The notes beneath the pieces are model-generated. The model did no database searches, had not been told where the DNA came from, and saw only the letters and a list, made by a program, of their open reading frames with translations. A stretch of 64,000 bases of DNA. Origin: Pedobacter hartonius (GTDB lineage: Bacteria > Bacteroidota > Bacteroidia > Sphingobacteriales > Sphingobacteriaceae). Every line of letters starts with the position of its first letter. The first letter of the stretch is position 1. The position numbers were made by a program, and so were the translations under genes. Location of the stretch: assembly GCF_900107535.1 (NCBI RefSeq), contig NZ_FNRA01000009.1, forward strand, positions 1-64,000, given 5' to 3'. This document shows positions 6,611-15,081 of the stretch, piece by piece.

Positions 6611-9600
6611 ATGAATTTTTCTATGTTTCCCCGTCTTCGGCGTATTTATCGAAGACAATTAATCAAAACTCTCCTGATGATGAAGATCACGGTAATTTTA
6701 GTCGCTTTTATCTGCCTCAGGGCATCAGCCCTTACTTATGCTCAAAACATCAGTTTATCTGAGCGTAATGCACCTTTTGAAGAGGTAATAAGCAAATTAA
6801 AAAAACAAAGCGGCTATGTTTTCTGGTATGAAAGCAAACTGCTGAAACAGGCACCGGCAGTGAGTATATCAATTCGCAATGGAAGTCTTAAACAAGCTTT
6901 AGACATTCTTTTTAAAGGCCAGCCACTGGATTATTCTATTGTGGACAATACGGTCGTGATCAATAAAAAAACCTCCAGACTGAATCCGCTGCCGGCGATG
7001 TTAAACATCAGCGGTAAAGTCAGGGATGAAAAAGGCCTTCCTTTACCCAACGTAACTATTACCGTTAAGGGAACCCAAAAGGGCACGATAACCGATAAAA
7101 ACGGGAGCTTTAATGTTGCAGCTTCACAGAATGATGTGCTCGTTTTTTCTTCTATAGGTTATAAAAAGCTGGAAGTAAAAGTTATATCGCAAACGGAGAT
7201 GAACGTTGTGCTTGAAATGGACCAGTCACAACTGAACGATGTAGTGGTGATTGGTTATGGCAAACAGTCGCGCGAAAAAGTGACAGATGCCATCACAACT
7301 GTAAAAGGTTCCGCTTTAAACCAGTACTCCGGCAGTAATTTTGCACAGCAGCTTGCCGGAAAAGCAGCCGGCGTGATCATCAATGATGCTTCAGCGCAGC
7401 CGGGTACAGATCCGCAGATTGTAATCAGGGGAATTGGAACTTTAACTGCGGGAAGATCACCGTTAATCGTCGTTGACGGCTTCCCGCTATCGGAAGGCAG
7501 CAGCCTGAATTCAATTAATCCGCAGGATATTGCATCTATAGACGTGTTAAAAGATGCGGCATCAGCCGCCATTTATGGTTCAAGGGCTGCAAACGGCGTG
7601 ATTTTAATTACCAGTAAAAAAAGCAGCGGAGATAAGGTCAGCGTTTCGCTGGATGTGTACAGCGGTTTACAGGAAAGAAATGACAAACATCAATATGCAG
7701 ATGCCTACCAGTCAGCGCAATTTTTAACTGAAGCCAGGGATTGGGCCTATGTATCCAAAGATCCAAACAACAGAAACATCAGCGATGACCGGAGTACCAG
7801 GATAGGCAAAGGTGCCGGCCTGAGGGAGCTAAGGCTGAATTATTTACAGCCCTACCTGGATCATCAGCCGGGTTTAACAAATACCGACTGGTCGGACGAG
7901 GTATTCAGAACAGCGCCCATGAGCAGTTATAATCTCGCTGTGTCGGGTGGTTCATGCAAAACTAACTTTTATGTGTCTGCAAATTATTTCAAGCAGGACG
8001 GCATCGTGATTGAAAACGGACTGGAGTGCTACAGCGGAACAATCAAAATGGAATCGAAACTTTCCCGCATGTTTACCTTTGCCCTTTCCATCAACCCATC
8101 CCTGAATAAAGGAAGGTATTTCAGCAACAATGCCAACAATTCCAATGACCTGGTGAGTGACATTACCATCAGTTATCCATTTTTCCCTGTTTATAATGCG
8201 GATGGCTCATTGGCAATCAGCCAGCAGATTAAAACAAATACACCGGAAGACGGCGCGCTTGCGGAAAACCCCGTGGCGTTGGCCAAAAAAATCAAGAATA
8301 ATTTGAATGACACAAGGGTATTTGGAAATACCTCCCTCAGCTTTGAGCCGCTGGCAGGCCTGAAATTTAAAACGCTGCTGGGTGCAGACATCAGGAGTAA
8401 TTTTTACGATTATTTCAGGCCCTCGGATATCGGCGCCTACCGTGCTGCTGCGCCCCAGCCTGCCTCGGCCATTGAAACAAACGGCCATGTGTATAATTAC
8501 ATTACAGAGAATACGGTTAATTACACCAAAAGCTTTGGCCTCCATGATTTTGATGTGCTGGCGGGCTATACCTTCCAGTCGGAGAATGGAGCGAGCACTA
8601 TTCTTACGGGCTCCGGCATTCCTGATAATAAGATTGACAATATCGCCGGTGCAAGCGCGTATACAGCGATATCTGACAGGTATCAATGGTCTCAGATCTC
8701 TTACCTGGCACGTTTGCAGTATGCTTATGCAAATAAATACCTGCTTTCAGCAACGCTGCGCAGAGATGGTTCGTCGCGTTTCGGGGAAAATAACAAATGG
8801 GGGAATTTTCCTTCGGTTACTGCGGGGTATATATTGAGCAGAGAAGCTTTTTTCCCAAAGAATAAAGTGGTTACTTTTGCAAAACTGCGTGCAAGTTGGG
8901 GCTCTGCAGGAAACAATCAGATTGGTTCCTATAGTTCAAAGGCCTTAATCGGGTCGGCCTCCGCTAACGGGGCAAATGATTATAACTTCAATTATGTTTT
9001 TGGCAATACCCTCAGTCCCGGATTTGCAGCTACCACTACTGCAAATAATAACCTGACCTGGGAAACAAAAACCTCTACGGATATTGGCATTGACCTGGCT
9101 TTTTTCGAGAAGCTTAACCTTACGGCTGATTATTACCATAGTGTCACCAAAAACCTGCTGCTCAACGTCCCTGTGCCGGAGCAATCTGGATTTACCAATT
9201 CAATACAAAATATAGGGAAGGTAAGTAACCATGGTTTCGAATTCGAATTATCGGCCAGTAACCTGAAAGCAGGAGCCTTCCGGTTGGGCTTCAATGCCAA
9301 TCTGGCAACTAATGAGAATAAAGTACTGGCCCTGGCACCCGGCCAGACGCAAATCATACAGGGGGCGAAAAGCAATTTTGTAACCAAAGTAGGCGGCCCG
9401 GTTGCCGCATTGTACGGATACAATATTACCGGCATTTATAAAACACAGGAACAGATCAACAACAGCCCTCACCTGACCGGTACACTGGTAGGAGATTATC
9501 TTGTTGCAGATACCAACGGTGACGGCCTGGTTGATTCAAGGGACCAGGTATCTTATGGTACGTATAACCCCAAATTCACCTATGGTTTCGGGGCGAATAT

Positions 9601-10081
9601 TGCATTCAGGCAGTTTGAACTGAACCTTGCTTTCAACGGCATCCAGGGCAGAAAAATCTATGACCTGGGGCTGGCAACGCTGGATGAATCTGGCGAAGGT
9701 TTTGCGTTGCCGAGCCTGTATTATTTCCAGAACCGCTACCACCCTGTCAATAATCCGGATGGTATTTATGCACAACCCAACCTGGGCAATTACTCTTCTG
9801 CCAGAAGGCTGACGCATGCGGCCAACCTGTTTTATTACAGCGGTGATTATCTGCGGTTACGCAGCGCCCAACTGGCCTATAACCTTCCCGATGCGTTGAC
9901 ATCAAAAATGAAGATCAGCCATATCCGCGTATATGTCTCGGCCAATAACCTGTTCACCTGGACAAAATTCAGGGGATACAATCCGGATGCAACCAGCAAT
10001 AGCGTGCTGACAGACGGTTTGTCTAATGCAAATTACCCGGTTGCCAGATCATTCATTTTCGGTGCAAATGTTATCTTTTAA
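6611..10081 (+). CDS. SusC/RagA-type TonB-dependent outer-membrane transporter (PUL 1)
   Basis: The 1156-aa protein has a signal peptide (about residues 22-45, ending TYAQ), an STN signalling domain (about 46-120), a CarboxypepD_reg-like domain (about 131-216, ISGKVRDEKGLPLPNVTITV), the SusC-family hinge DVVVIGYGKQ, a plug (about 230-330, with RGIGTLTAG and SIDVLKDAASAAIYGSRAANG) and a beta-barrel ending in a terminal Phe (IFGANVIF). It imports oligosaccharides across the outer membrane with the SusD lipoprotein encoded next. The STN domain fits signalling to the FecR upstream. ATG 6611 is used; a Met at 6623 is an alternative. Confidence 0.95.
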   Translation: MNFSMFPRLRRIYRRQLIKTLLMMKITVILVAFICLRASALTYAQNISLSERNAPFEEVISKLKKQSGYVFWYESKLLKQAPAVSISIRNGSLKQALDILFKGQPLDYSIVDNTVVINKKTSRLNPLPAMLNISGKVRDEKGLPLPNVTITVKGTQKGTITDKNGSFNVAASQNDVLVFSSIGYKKLEVKVISQTEMNVVLEMDQSQLNDVVVIGYGKQSREKVTDAITTVKGSALNQYSGSNFAQQLAGKAAGVIINDASAQPGTDPQIVIRGIGTLTAGRSPLIVVDGFPLSEGSSLNSINPQDIASIDVLKDAASAAIYGSRAANGVILITSKKSSGDKVSVSLDVYSGLQERNDKHQYADAYQSAQFLTEARDWAYVSKDPNNRNISDDRSTRIGKGAGLRELRLNYLQPYLDHQPGLTNTDWSDEVFRTAPMSSYNLAVSGGSCKTNFYVSANYFKQDGIVIENGLECYSGTIKMESKLSRMFTFALSINPSLNKGRYFSNNANNSNDLVSDITISYPFFPVYNADGSLAISQQIKTNTPEDGALAENPVALAKKIKNNLNDTRVFGNTSLSFEPLAGLKFKTLLGADIRSNFYDYFRPSDIGAYRAAAPQPASAIETNGHVYNYITENTVNYTKSFGLHDFDVLAGYTFQSENGASTILTGSGIPDNKIDNIAGASAYTAISDRYQWSQISYLARLQYAYANKYLLSATLRRDGSSRFGENNKWGNFPSVTAGYILSREAFFPKNKVVTFAKLRASWGSAGNNQIGSYSSKALIGSASANGANDYNFNYVFGNTLSPGFAATTTANNNLTWETKTSTDIGIDLAFFEKLNLTADYYHSVTKNLLLNVPVPEQSGFTNSIQNIGKVSNHGFEFELSASNLKAGAFRLGFNANLATNENKVLALAPGQTQIIQGAKSNFVTKVGGPVAALYGYNITGIYKTQEQINNSPHLTGTLVGDYLVADTNGDGLVDSRDQVSYGTYNPKFTYGFGANIAFRQFELNLAFNGIQGRKIYDLGLATLDESGEGFALPSLYYFQNRYHPVNNPDGIYAQPNLGNYSSARRLTHAANLFYYSGDYLRLRSAQLAYNLPDALTSKMKISHIRVYVSANNLFTWTKFRGYNPDATSNSVLTDGLSNANYPVARSFIFGANVIF

Positions 10082-10091
10082 TTATACAGTC

Positions 10092-11495
10092 ATGAAAAAT
10101 AAATTCAACATCATACTGGCAATCCTGTTTATCGTTGCCTCATCCTGTAAAAAGGAGCTCTATCAGAACCCTTCTACCTCGAAAGATATCAGTAAGTTCC
10201 TCAGCAATCAAAAGGAAACAGAGGAATATATTGCCGCCGCTTACGGTAATTTACAATCGCCCGGCTTATACGGCCTGTATTTTCCGGCATTTGCCGAGAT
10301 ACCTTCTGACAATACTTTTGATGAAGTCCCTTCTAACGATAATGCTGTTTACGGACAGCTGGATAAGTTCAGCACGATATCTTCCAATGATATTGTAGAA
10401 ACCACCTGGAGGGACGCTTATCAAGCCATCCAGAAAACCAACGTTGTGTTAAGCCGGATAGATCAGATTGACTATAGTGATGCAGCGCTCAGGCAATCCC
10501 GCAAAGGGGAAATGATGTTTATACGCGCCCTGCTTTATTTCAATCTCGTAAGGCTGTATGGTGATGTTCCGCTGGTTACTGCCGAAACTACCGACCCGAA
10601 TCTGCTGTTTGGCAAAGGAAGACAGCCGGTAAACGAAGTGTATGAGCAGATCAAAGCCGACCTGACAGCAGCCATCCCCTTATTACCCAATGTGCCGGCA
10701 CAACCGGGGCGCGTGATCAAAACGGCCGCACAGGGCTTGCTGGGAAAAGTATACCTGACTTTAAGGGACTATACGAATGCCAAAGCGCAGTTATCAGCCG
10801 TCCTGAATTCTGGTAAACATAGCTTAATGAGCCGCCCCCAGGATGTTTTTGCTGTTGCCAATGAGAACAATAATGAAATTCTATTTGCCGTTCAGTTTAC
10901 ATCAGGAGTGAATGGAAACGCTGAAGGCAGCAGCATGTTCCAGCAATACAGCCCTTCTGCTACGGTGACCGGCGCCAAGGGGCATAACCTGCCGACGCTA
11001 AACTTATACAACCTGTACGCTTCAAATGATCTTCGCAAAGGGGTATATGTTACCCTGGCTTCTACGGGCTCTCCTTTTGACAATAAACTAACGGCACCAA
11101 CAACCATTATTACCGACGGCCCCAGCGACTTTGTGGTTTTACGTTATGCAGATGTGCTCCTGATGCTGGCAGAAACCGAAAATGAACTGGCCAACACTGC
11201 GGCTGCCGCACAATACCTGAACATGATCAGAACAAGGGCCGGATTAACGGGCACTGCAGCAGTAAGCCAGGCCGGCCTGCGTGACGCCATTGCTTTGGAG
11301 AGAAGGCTGGAACTGATAGGTGAAGGCCACCGCTGGTTTGATTTGCTGAGGACAGGAACCGCCCTGCAGGTGATGAATCAGTATTTCAGAGACAACAACA
11401 TCCAGATTACCATTGACCAGCATCATTTGCTGATGCCGGTACCACAGTCGCAGGTGAATACCGACCCATCGATCAAACAAAACATTGGTTATTAA
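10092..11495 (+). CDS. SusD/RagB-type glycan-binding lipoprotein (PUL 1)
   Basis: The 467-aa product begins MKNKFNIILAILFIVASSCKKE, a lipoprotein signal with the Cys in SSCKK, followed by SusD-type TPR helices (for example MMFIRALLYFNLVRLYGDVPL) and the C-terminal RagB/SusD signature ALERRLELIGEGHRWFDLLR. It sits on the cell surface as the lid of the SusC barrel and captures the glycan. It starts 10 bp after the susC stop, so the two are cotranscribed. The longer frame from 10026 overlaps susC and lacks a signal peptide at its start, so 10092 is chosen. Confidence 0.95.
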   Translation: MKNKFNIILAILFIVASSCKKELYQNPSTSKDISKFLSNQKETEEYIAAAYGNLQSPGLYGLYFPAFAEIPSDNTFDEVPSNDNAVYGQLDKFSTISSNDIVETTWRDAYQAIQKTNVVLSRIDQIDYSDAALRQSRKGEMMFIRALLYFNLVRLYGDVPLVTAETTDPNLLFGKGRQPVNEVYEQIKADLTAAIPLLPNVPAQPGRVIKTAAQGLLGKVYLTLRDYTNAKAQLSAVLNSGKHSLMSRPQDVFAVANENNNEILFAVQFTSGVNGNAEGSSMFQQYSPSATVTGAKGHNLPTLNLYNLYASNDLRKGVYVTLASTGSPFDNKLTAPTTIITDGPSDFVVLRYADVLLMLAETENELANTAAAAQYLNMIRTRAGLTGTAAVSQAGLRDAIALERRLELIGEGHRWFDLLRTGTALQVMNQYFRDNNIQITIDQHHLLMPVPQSQVNTDPSIKQNIGY

Positions 11496-11541
11496 TATTT
11501 CGTTGCCGGAAATGGAAATCATTTATTATCTTTAATTAATT

Positions 11542-13584
11542 ATGAAAAAGCAATTTTTTTACCTGTGCCTGTTATTGTCATGTACCGGTCGGGTGCATGC
11601 GCAAAGCGCTGTAGCCCTAGCAAAGGCCGATATACAGGGTACCAATGTTAACTATGCCAGCAACAAGGCACCCCTGCTGCCGCAGCAATTCGTCAAATTG
11701 CCGGTTACGGCTTTTAAACCTGCCGGCTGGTTAAGGAAACAACTGGAGCTGCAAAAAGACGGCCTGACCGGAAACCTCGGTGAAATCAGTGTCTGGCTGT
11801 CAAAAACCGATAATGCCTGGCTCAGCAAAAGCGGAAAGGGGAAATATGGCTGGGAAGAGTTGCCCTACTGGCTAAAGGGATATGGTGATATTGCCTATAT
11901 GCTGGGCGATGCCACCATGCTGAAGACCACCAAGTTCTGGATAGAGGGCGTGCTGAACAACCAGCGCCCCAATGGTGATATGGGCCCGGTGATTGTAAAG
12001 GAAAACGGGAACCGCGACCTTTGGGCCAATATGCCGATGATCTGGTGCCTACGCAGCTATTATGAATACAGTCATGACAGACGTGTGATTACCTGCATGA
12101 CCAGGTACTTTAAATGGCTGCAAACTATACCCGATGCCAAGTTTTTAAAAGACTACTGGGAAAATAGCCGCGGCGGTGATTACCTGGTGAGCGTATACTG
12201 GCTGTACAACATCACGGGTGAGAAGTTTTTGCTGGATGTTGCAAAGAAAATAGACAAAAACACGGCCGACTGGCGCCAGGGCAGCAACCTGCCCAACTGG
12301 CACAATGTGAATATCGCCGAGTGCTTCCGCGAGCCGGCAACTTATTACCTTCAAAGCCATAACAACGCAGACCTGACCGCTACTTATACCGATTTTAAGC
12401 TGGTCCGCGATCTGTACGGACAGGTGCCGGGCGGAATGTTTGGCAGCGACGAGAATGCGCGTAAGGGTTATGACGACCCGCGCCAGGCGGTAGAGACCTG
12501 CGGCATGGTGGAACAAATGACGAGCGACCAGTATCTTTTACAATATACCGGTGATACTTTCTGGGCCGAAAATTGCGAGGATGTGGCCTTCAATACATTT
12601 CCCGCAGCTTTCACCACCGATTATAAGGCACTGCGCTATTTAACCGCCCCAAATATGGTGCTGAATGACAGCAAGAACCACTCGCCGGGAATAGATAACA
12701 GCGGCCCGTTTTTAATGATGAACCCTTTCAGCAGCCGCTGCTGTCAGCATAACCACAGCGCGGGCTGGGTATATTACGCCGAGAACGCCTGGATGGCTAC
12801 ACCTGATAACGGACTGGCCGCCCAGTTGTACCAGGCCGGTACCGTTACAGCACTGGTTGGTAATGGCAGTCTGGTTAAAATAAAAAGTGCAACGCAGTAC
12901 CCCTTTAATGATGTAGTAGACTTTACAATCACTACGGCAAAACCTGTTGTTTTTCCGGTATACCTGCGCATACCCCAATGGTGTAAGGATGCCAGCGTAG
13001 AGGTCAACGGCAGGCGCCTGAATGTTGATGCCGTTGCCGGCGGATACATGAAGCTGAGCAGCAAATGGAAAAACGGAGACAAGCTCTCTCTTAAATTGCC
13101 GATGCAGATCAGGCTGCGCACCTGGGCGCAAAATAAAAATAGCGTGAGCGTGAACTATGGCCCGCTTACATATTCGCTTAAAATCGGGGAAACCTATCAA
13201 AAAGAAAATAGTAAAACCACTGCGATGTCTGATTCACGCTGGCAGGCCACAGCAAATCCTGATAAATGGCCTTCATATGAGATCTTTCCTGCTACGGCAT
13301 GGAACTATGGTTTACTCCTGGATGAGCAGCATCCCGAGAAATCTTTCACTGTGCTGCACAAACCCTGGCCGGCAGATGGGAACCCATTTACCAATGCCAA
13401 TGCGCCTATTGAGCTGCACACCACCGGGAAGCAGCTTCCTGACTGGACTATCGATAAATATGGCCTTTGCGGCGTATTGCCCCAAAGCCCGGTGAAAACC
13501 ACTGCCCCTTCCAATGAACTTACACTGGTGCCTATGGGTGGCGCGAGACTACGGATATCAGCTTTTCCGGTAATTGCAAAATAA
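11542..13584 (+). CDS. GH127-type (DUF1680) glycoside hydrolase, putative beta-L-arabinofuranosidase
   Basis: The 680-aa protein has a signal peptide (to about residue 21, VHAQ) and an alpha/alpha-barrel catalytic region with the zinc-thiolate motifs of GH127-like enzymes: Glu318-Thr-Cys320 (AVETCGMVEQM) and Cys400-Cys401 (SRCCQHNHSAGW). A beta-sandwich follows (about 430-620). In characterised GH127 enzymes one Cys of the CC pair is the nucleophile and the ETC Glu and Cys bind zinc. The substrate is probably an L-arabinofuranosyl or related beta-linked sugar, but the wider DUF1680 superfamily includes other specificities (GH146 and others). It lies 46 bp after susD in the PUL 1 operon and should act in the periplasm. 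Confidence 0.8.
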   Translation: MKKQFFYLCLLLSCTGRVHAQSAVALAKADIQGTNVNYASNKAPLLPQQFVKLPVTAFKPAGWLRKQLELQKDGLTGNLGEISVWLSKTDNAWLSKSGKGKYGWEELPYWLKGYGDIAYMLGDATMLKTTKFWIEGVLNNQRPNGDMGPVIVKENGNRDLWANMPMIWCLRSYYEYSHDRRVITCMTRYFKWLQTIPDAKFLKDYWENSRGGDYLVSVYWLYNITGEKFLLDVAKKIDKNTADWRQGSNLPNWHNVNIAECFREPATYYLQSHNNADLTATYTDFKLVRDLYGQVPGGMFGSDENARKGYDDPRQAVETCGMVEQMTSDQYLLQYTGDTFWAENCEDVAFNTFPAAFTTDYKALRYLTAPNMVLNDSKNHSPGIDNSGPFLMMNPFSSRCCQHNHSAGWVYYAENAWMATPDNGLAAQLYQAGTVTALVGNGSLVKIKSATQYPFNDVVDFTITTAKPVVFPVYLRIPQWCKDASVEVNGRRLNVDAVAGGYMKLSSKWKNGDKLSLKLPMQIRLRTWAQNKNSVSVNYGPLTYSLKIGETYQKENSKTTAMSDSRWQATANPDKWPSYEIFPATAWNYGLLLDEQHPEKSFTVLHKPWPADGNPFTNANAPIELHTTGKQLPDWTIDKYGLCGVLPQSPVKTTAPSNELTLVPMGGARLRISAFPVIAK

Positions 13585-13610
13585 TTAAACATTAGCCGGA
13601 TAAAAAAATA

Positions 13611-14474
13611 ATGGAAAATATTCAATCAGCACAGTTAGAGATGCTTCCCGACGATTTCAACGACAGGGATGGTTTCATAGCAGAATTTCTTGGCGAAGAC
13701 TTTAAAGTTTCCCTGCCAACGGTTGAAAGGGACAAAGACCAGGTTTTGCTGTTCGAACTTGATGGCAAAGAAATATCAGAGCTGAAGTACAGGCACTTTA
13801 GCGTGGTGATGAATTCCGAAAGACGCATGTGTTTCTTCAGCGCCTGTAACATCGACGGGCTCACCAGCATCAGAGGTGTACAGCGGAGTAGCTGGAAAAC
13901 GGATCCGCGTATTGACCAGAAACTACAGATCATCAAGGAATGTTATGGTGATCCTCCGAAATTCTCCAGGGGACATATGACAAGGAAAGAAGATCCGATC
14001 TGGGGTACGCTGCCCCTGGCACAGCAGGCCGGAGCAGATACTTTTCATGTAACCAATGCTACACCTCAGATGCAGCCCTTCAATGCACCGGTATGGCTGG
14101 AACTGGAAAACTATGCACTGGAAAATGCCAGACAGGATCAGATGAGGATATCAGTGATTACAGGGCCTGTATTCAGCAGCGATGATCCTGAAAAATACGG
14201 GCTGAAGATCCCCGTAGACTTTTTCAAGATCATCGCTTTTATACATGATGAAACAAAAATGCTGACCGCCACGGGTTACACGATATCACAGCAGGACTAT
14301 TTCAGTCCGCAGGAGTTTATCTACGGGCCGCTGAAGACCTACCAGGTGAGCATCAGTACCATCGAAGAAAGAACCGGACTGAAGTTCGGGAACCTTTCTT
14401 CGGTTGACCCCATCAAAGGACAGCAGCTGATCAATTTAGCATTGGGATCTGTTCAGGATATCCGGTTTATCTGA
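13611..14474 (+). CDS. DNA/RNA non-specific endonuclease (NUC1 family)
   Basis: The 287-aa protein has the beta-beta-alpha-metal nuclease core FSRGHMTRKEDPIWG with His122 as expected general base, and a downstream metal/phosphate region VTNATPQMQPFN. The common DRGH motif reads SRGH here, and this RGHMxRxEDPxWG form is a recognisable subgroup. No signal peptide is visible, so location is uncertain. The gene begins 26 bp after the GH127-type gene and is probably in the PUL 1 transcript, an unusual place for a nuclease. Possible roles are nucleic-acid scavenging or a toxin/effector function; neither is shown by the sequence. Confidence 0.8.
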   Translation: MENIQSAQLEMLPDDFNDRDGFIAEFLGEDFKVSLPTVERDKDQVLLFELDGKEISELKYRHFSVVMNSERRMCFFSACNIDGLTSIRGVQRSSWKTDPRIDQKLQIIKECYGDPPKFSRGHMTRKEDPIWGTLPLAQQAGADTFHVTNATPQMQPFNAPVWLELENYALENARQDQMRISVITGPVFSSDDPEKYGLKIPVDFFKIIAFIHDETKMLTATGYTISQQDYFSPQEFIYGPLKTYQVSISTIEERTGLKFGNLSSVDPIKGQQLINLALGSVQDIRFI

Positions 14475-15081
14475 TAAACTAAGGACACTAAAACCACATA
14501 AAAGAAATTAATTATATTTTAAATTATATTAATTAATCTTAATTTTAGCCGTACAAAGGTCAAAGTCCCTGATGCCCGTTGGGCATCTGTTTCCCCTGCC
14601 CTGTCTAATTTAAATCAGTCAGGTCTTTTCAAGTTCAGGCAGATCACTATGATATTTATAACACTGCAACTGCCTAAAGTTCATTTTCACAAACATCATA
14701 ATGAGTAATGAAATTAACATAGGCTTCAAGTTGATCAAAATAACCACTAATCAATTCGCAATTATTGACTGTTCATAACATTTATTTTTAATAGTTCGAT
14801 GTGTTTTAACATCATAATACTCATGAAAGTTTTGAAATAATTAGTAATAAAATTATCGTAAAAATACATCATTCACGATCGTATACAGAAAAAGCGGCGA
14901 AATCACAGGACAACAGTCCAACATTTTTTCCTCAGTATCAGTCGTACAGCCAGTTTCTGCCCTCTGTTTTGGGAATATTGATAGCACTAGGATTTATAAT
15001 CAGCAGGTAGAGAAAGGGCCGGAAAGTGTACAATTAACACCAAAGAATATTATATTAGCCCCTGCAACACACAAACCAGAA
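14475..15081. other. 607-bp intergenic region, AT-rich, with a possible gene relic
   Basis: No full gene is seen. GATGCCC-GTT-GGGCATC at 14571-14587 forms a small hairpin without a T-tract. A 25-codon frame at 14701-14778 (MSNEINIGFKLIKITT and so on) has a protein-like start but ends quickly, and could be the relic of a small cytosolic protein. The 3' part should hold the promoter of the GH92 gene at 15082, but no good TAnnTTTG box was found. Confidence 0.3.

Noticed and set aside
8191..8686. Minus-strand ORFs within susC of PUL 1
   Set aside because: They are shadow frames of a 3.5-kb intact SusC gene; many similar ones occur across the PULs and dnaE2.
14701..14778. 25-codon ORF as a functional gene
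   Set aside because: It is too short, with no conservation evidence; it is mentioned only as a possible relic in the intergenic entry.
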